A stretch of DNA of 63,367 bases, from the NCBI GenBank assembly GCA_964536835.1, contig CAZIAZ010000009.1, positions 1 to 63,367 of the forward strand, read 5' to 3'. Positions 61,005 through 63,367 of this stretch are shown piece by piece (position 1 is the first letter of the stretch; the number at the start of each line of letters is the position of its first letter). The stretch comes from DAONFI01 sp035403485. Lineage in GTDB: Bacteria > Planctomycetota > Phycisphaerae > SM23-33. A model generated the notes under the pieces. The model ran no database searches and was not told the DNA's origin. It was given only the letters and a program-made list of their open reading frames with translations. The translations under genes were made by a program, and so were the position numbers.

Positions 61005-62296
61005 TTTACAGCCCCCTTCCTGCCGCCGACGTCTATAAGTACCGTCTCAACGCGATTGTTCCGCATTTCCCTGACTGTCAGCCGCAGATTACCCAGCACC
61101 ACGCTGTCGCCGGTCAGCGGCAGACGTTCGAGCAGCAGCATCACAAGGCCGCCGACGGTACTTATGCGTTTGTCGAACTGTTTTAGGCCAAACGCCGCCG
61201 GCCAATCATGTACCGGCAGTTCGCCGCTGACAAGGTATTGCGAATCGGAAATTTTTTCCACAGGCTTTTCTGGCAGTTCATGACGGTCAGGGATATCGCC
61301 CACGATTTCTTCCAAAATATCTTCAAGCGTAACAAGGCCGGCTGTTCCGCCATATTCATCGACCACGATAGCCATCTGCTTGCTTGTGCGCCGGAATGTG
61401 TCCAGAGCCTGCGTAAGATTTGCGTTTTCCGGAATATAAATCACCGGCCGTATGAAGTCCCGTATTGAATTTTCGCCCTTGCGAAGAAGAAATTCGCGGG
61501 CACGAACCGCACCGAGGGTGTGATCTTTCCTGGCGTCGAAAACCGGTATTTTGCGCAGATGCGTCTTGCGGAACATGGCGTCCAGTTCCTCTGGGGGGTC
61601 ATTTACGTCGAATTGGATGACATCAACGCGCGGCACCATGACATCCCGCACTTTTTTTTGCGACAGCCAGACTATTTCGCGAAGCATTTCGCCGGCATCC
61701 GAGTCCAGATTGCCGCGGCTGGCGGAGAGTTCCATCATGGCAGCCATCTCCTCCGGCCGGATAGTTTCAGGCGTTCGGCCGGACGGCAGGATGATTTTGG
61801 TAGCCGGTTTGACTATGAAAAACTCCATAACCCATATAGCTGGTCGCAGAATCTGCTGGAGCAGAAATACCGGCCATGCCGATAATTTCGCCCAGCGGCC
61901 GGCTACGGAGTATGCAAGCATTTTGGGCGTCACTTCGCCGAAAAAAATCACCGCCGCCAGAGGACACAGACTGCCGGCTGCAACCACCCAGGCCGGCAAA
62001 TCCCTTTCATTCTGCAAACGAAGCAGCAGCATCGCAGAAATGGACGCAAAAGCGACATTCACTATCATATTGCCGAGCAGGAGAGTATTGAGAACACGTT
62101 CGGGCCTTTTCATCAGCCGCCCCACCAGTTTGCCGGCCCAGCTCCCGCCCTGCGAAAGTTCGCGCAACTCAACGCGGGTTAGGACAAACAACGCCGTCTC
62201 GGTGCCGCTGAAAAATGCCGACGCGCACAGCAGAACGCATAATGCGGCAACCTCCGCACATGATTCAGCACAGAAACCGGCATCCAGCGTTGCCAT
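61001..62296 (-). CDS. DUF21/CBS/CorC-HlyC domain membrane protein
   Basis: A full-length relative of the next gene, 431 residues from the chosen start. The DUF21 domain contains SAFFSGTETALFVLTRVELR, LLLGNMIVNVAFAS and FFGEVTPKMLAYS. Two CBS repeats end in VVDEYGGTAGLVTLEDILEE, and a CorC_HlyC domain follows (ISTVGGLVMLLLERLPLTGD). It is implicated in divalent-cation (Mg/Co) transport or its control by family. I chose the ATG at 62294-62296; an in-frame TTG at 62353 would add 19 residues and cannot be excluded. It overlaps the shorter paralogue by 4 bases. Confidence 0.9.
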   Translation of the reverse strand: MATLDAGFCAESCAEVAALCVLLCASAFFSGTETALFVLTRVELRELSQGGSWAGKLVGRLMKRPERVLNTLLLGNMIVNVAFASISAMLLLRLQNERDLPAWVVAAGSLCPLAAVIFFGEVTPKMLAYSVAGRWAKLSAWPVFLLQQILRPAIWVMEFFIVKPATKIILPSGRTPETIRPEEMAAMMELSASRGNLDSDAGEMLREIVWLSQKKVRDVMVPRVDVIQFDVNDPPEELDAMFRKTHLRKIPVFDARKDHTLGAVRAREFLLRKGENSIRDFIRPVIYIPENANLTQALDTFRRTSKQMAIVVDEYGGTAGLVTLEDILEEIVGDIPDRHELPEKPVEKISDSQYLVSGELPVHDWPAAFGLKQFDKRISTVGGLVMLLLERLPLTGDSVVLGNLRLTVREMRNNRVETVLIDVGGRKGAVK

Positions 62297-62380
62297 TATC
62301 ACAGCGGCCGCCCAGCCTTTCCGCCCATATGCTCTAACCGAGAGCCGCCGCAATCTTCTTTTCCATACGACGCATTCATG

Positions 62381-63061
62381 TCAGAACATTCGCCCCGGAG
62401 AAAAACAGATGTTATCAAAACCTGGAATTATTATATCCGCCAGTTCATAAAGTTCAGACATGGCTTTGAGTGCTTCTTCCAAATCGAGACATTCTTCCCA
62501 GACCATGCCCCGCTCCATATGGTTGCGCGTCGGAACAGCCGGGCCGGTTATGACAGCCGTCGAAGTATTCGGCGTCAGCAACAGACCGCAGCAGCCAGGC
62601 GTCACGCCAGCCATCGGATAAAGGCTGACCTGCGGAGCGAATTTATCGGGGGCAGCCATGAATTTGTCGACTATGTCAAGTTCGGCGGTAATATTCGCGG
62701 CATCTTCGGGGCTCAATCGCTGTGCGGAATCCTGCAGTGCGATGAGTTTCTGCGAATACCATTCCTTTTCCGTCTCGCCGCAATACCAGGGGATATTTTC
62801 AAACGCCTCTATGCCCCGTCTCGCGTCAGGCCGCAAAGTCGTGCAGAAAATCGCCGATATATCGCCCGGCTTCAAGCCAGTCCGCTCATAAAGCCTCGCA
62901 AGCAGAACCTCCCTCGGCAGTGATGGATCCACCAGCAGCCGATATTGCCCGTCGCACACCAGCGTAGTGGTCAAATGCTGCAGCCGTACGTCGGCAGCCT
63001 CGTTCCAGAGCATGTTACGCCCCAGAGCACCTATACTTATAATCGTATATTCTACTGACAT
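62381..63061 (-). CDS. Degenerate metallo-beta-lactamase-fold protein
   Basis: A 226-residue protein with the layout of MBL-fold hydrolases: TTTLVCDGQYRLLVDPSLP, LKPGDISAIFCTTLRPDARR, a middle WYCGETEKEWY segment and a C-terminal AVITGPAVPTR strand. The zinc motif expected after the second strand (T/S-HxHxDH) is replaced by TTLRPDARRG, so its histidines are lost. The later PGH is PGC. It is probably not a zinc enzyme and may be a binding or regulatory relative. It reads toward the DUF21/CBS pair with an 84-base gap to the chosen start of the next gene. It is divergent from the hexulose-phosphate synthase gene. Confidence 0.7.
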   Translation of the reverse strand: MSVEYTIISIGALGRNMLWNEAADVRLQHLTTTLVCDGQYRLLVDPSLPREVLLARLYERTGLKPGDISAIFCTTLRPDARRGIEAFENIPWYCGETEKEWYSQKLIALQDSAQRLSPEDAANITAELDIVDKFMAAPDKFAPQVSLYPMAGVTPGCCGLLLTPNTSTAVITGPAVPTRNHMERGMVWEECLDLEEALKAMSELYELADIIIPGFDNICFSPGRMF

Positions 63062-63143
63062 ATAGACATCTTATACTGATTTGCGCAAATTTCGCCACAA
63101 AAAACTTTATTCCGGCATACAGGTTGGTTACCATATCGTGATT

Positions 63144-63367
63144 ATGAGTAATACAAAGCTACAGGTTGCACTGGATTTTGTGGAGCTGGGCCGTGCTATG
63201 GAAGTAGCCCGCGCAGCCGTCGCCGGCGGAGCTGACTATATAGAAGTCGGCACGCCGCTGATAAAATCCGAGGGTCTGGACGCAGTGCGTCAAATCCGCG
63301 CGGCGTTTCCCGACAAGGTTATCATCGCCGACACCAAGACCATGGACGCCGGCAGAATAGAGGCTGA
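63144..63367 (+). CDS. 3-hexulose-6-phosphate synthase (N-terminal part, window end)
   Basis: The first 74 codons of a TIM-barrel protein of the orotidine-phosphate decarboxylase superfamily: LQVALDFVELGRAMEVA, then ADYIEVGTPLIKSEGLDAVR and IIADTKTMDAG. The last matches the D.KTMDAG block of 3-hexulose-6-phosphate synthases, which join formaldehyde and ribulose 5-phosphate (or make ribulose 5-phosphate in reverse). Keto-gulonate-phosphate decarboxylases are close relatives. The reading frame is cut by the window edge, so fusion to a 6-phospho-3-hexuloisomerase cannot be judged. No ribosome-binding site is obvious. Confidence 0.8.
   Translation, partial: MSNTKLQVALDFVELGRAMEVARAAVAGGADYIEVGTPLIKSEGLDAVRQIRAAFPDKVIIADTKTMDAGRIEA

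Overview
The window looks like a chromosome segment from an anaerobic or microaerophilic member of the Planctomycetota, most likely class Phycisphaerae. This is inferred from gene style: many short lipoproteins, a GH123/CBM9-type lipoprotein, an RDD membrane protein, a FlgI-related lipoprotein, mixed ATG/GTG/TTG starts and short translationally coupled operons. No rRNA is present, so the placement is tentative. The content is mostly housekeeping, with a few accessory islands. I see no transposase, phage gene or CRISPR array.

Layout. 1-5.2 kb: ilvD, an alpha/beta-barrel protein, a lipoprotein, a TPR-type membrane protein, an RluA-family pseudouridine synthase and tRNA-Val(CAC). 5.6-7.4 kb: an A+T-rich secreted beta-propeller-like gene. 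7.9-13.9 kb: gltB-gltD. 14-18 kb: a FlgM-like protein, alkaline phosphatase, a 6S RNA (ssrS) and purB. 17.9-25.2 kb (minus): a three-gene envelope operon, then a response regulator, an M16 peptidase and a cyclodeaminase. 25.4-32.1 kb (plus): aldo/keto reductase, U32 protein, an unknown membrane protein, nrdR, an orphan ATP-cone protein and a stand-alone topoisomerase VI A subunit (Spo11 family). 32.2-33.8 kb: a flavoprotein and an anti-sigma/anti-anti-sigma pair. 33.9 kb: ffh. 35.5-42.1 kb: a TetR-controlled RND efflux operon. 42.3-45.2 kb: a GH123/CBM9-like lipoprotein. 45.3-49.6 kb: an unknown membrane protein, a siroheme-type dehydrogenase, hemA and a rhomboid protease. 49.8 kb: a 24-residue basic protein gene with its own promoter and terminator. 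50.2-59.7 kb: histidine kinase, zinc-ribbon protein, FlgI-like lipoprotein, smc and clpC. 60-63 kb: two DUF21/CBS proteins, a degenerate metallo-beta-lactamase-fold protein and the start of a 3-hexulose-6-phosphate synthase gene.

The main non-coding discovery is a set of long imperfect palindromes of about 160-190 bp, mostly placed next to gene 3' ends. Three arm types (A, B, C) share one central core of about 55 nt. The arms diverge while the core is kept, which is the reverse of what ordinary MITEs show. The main protein discovery is a complete-looking Top6A with no B subunit in the window, sitting directly behind nrdR and an orphan ATP-cone gene.
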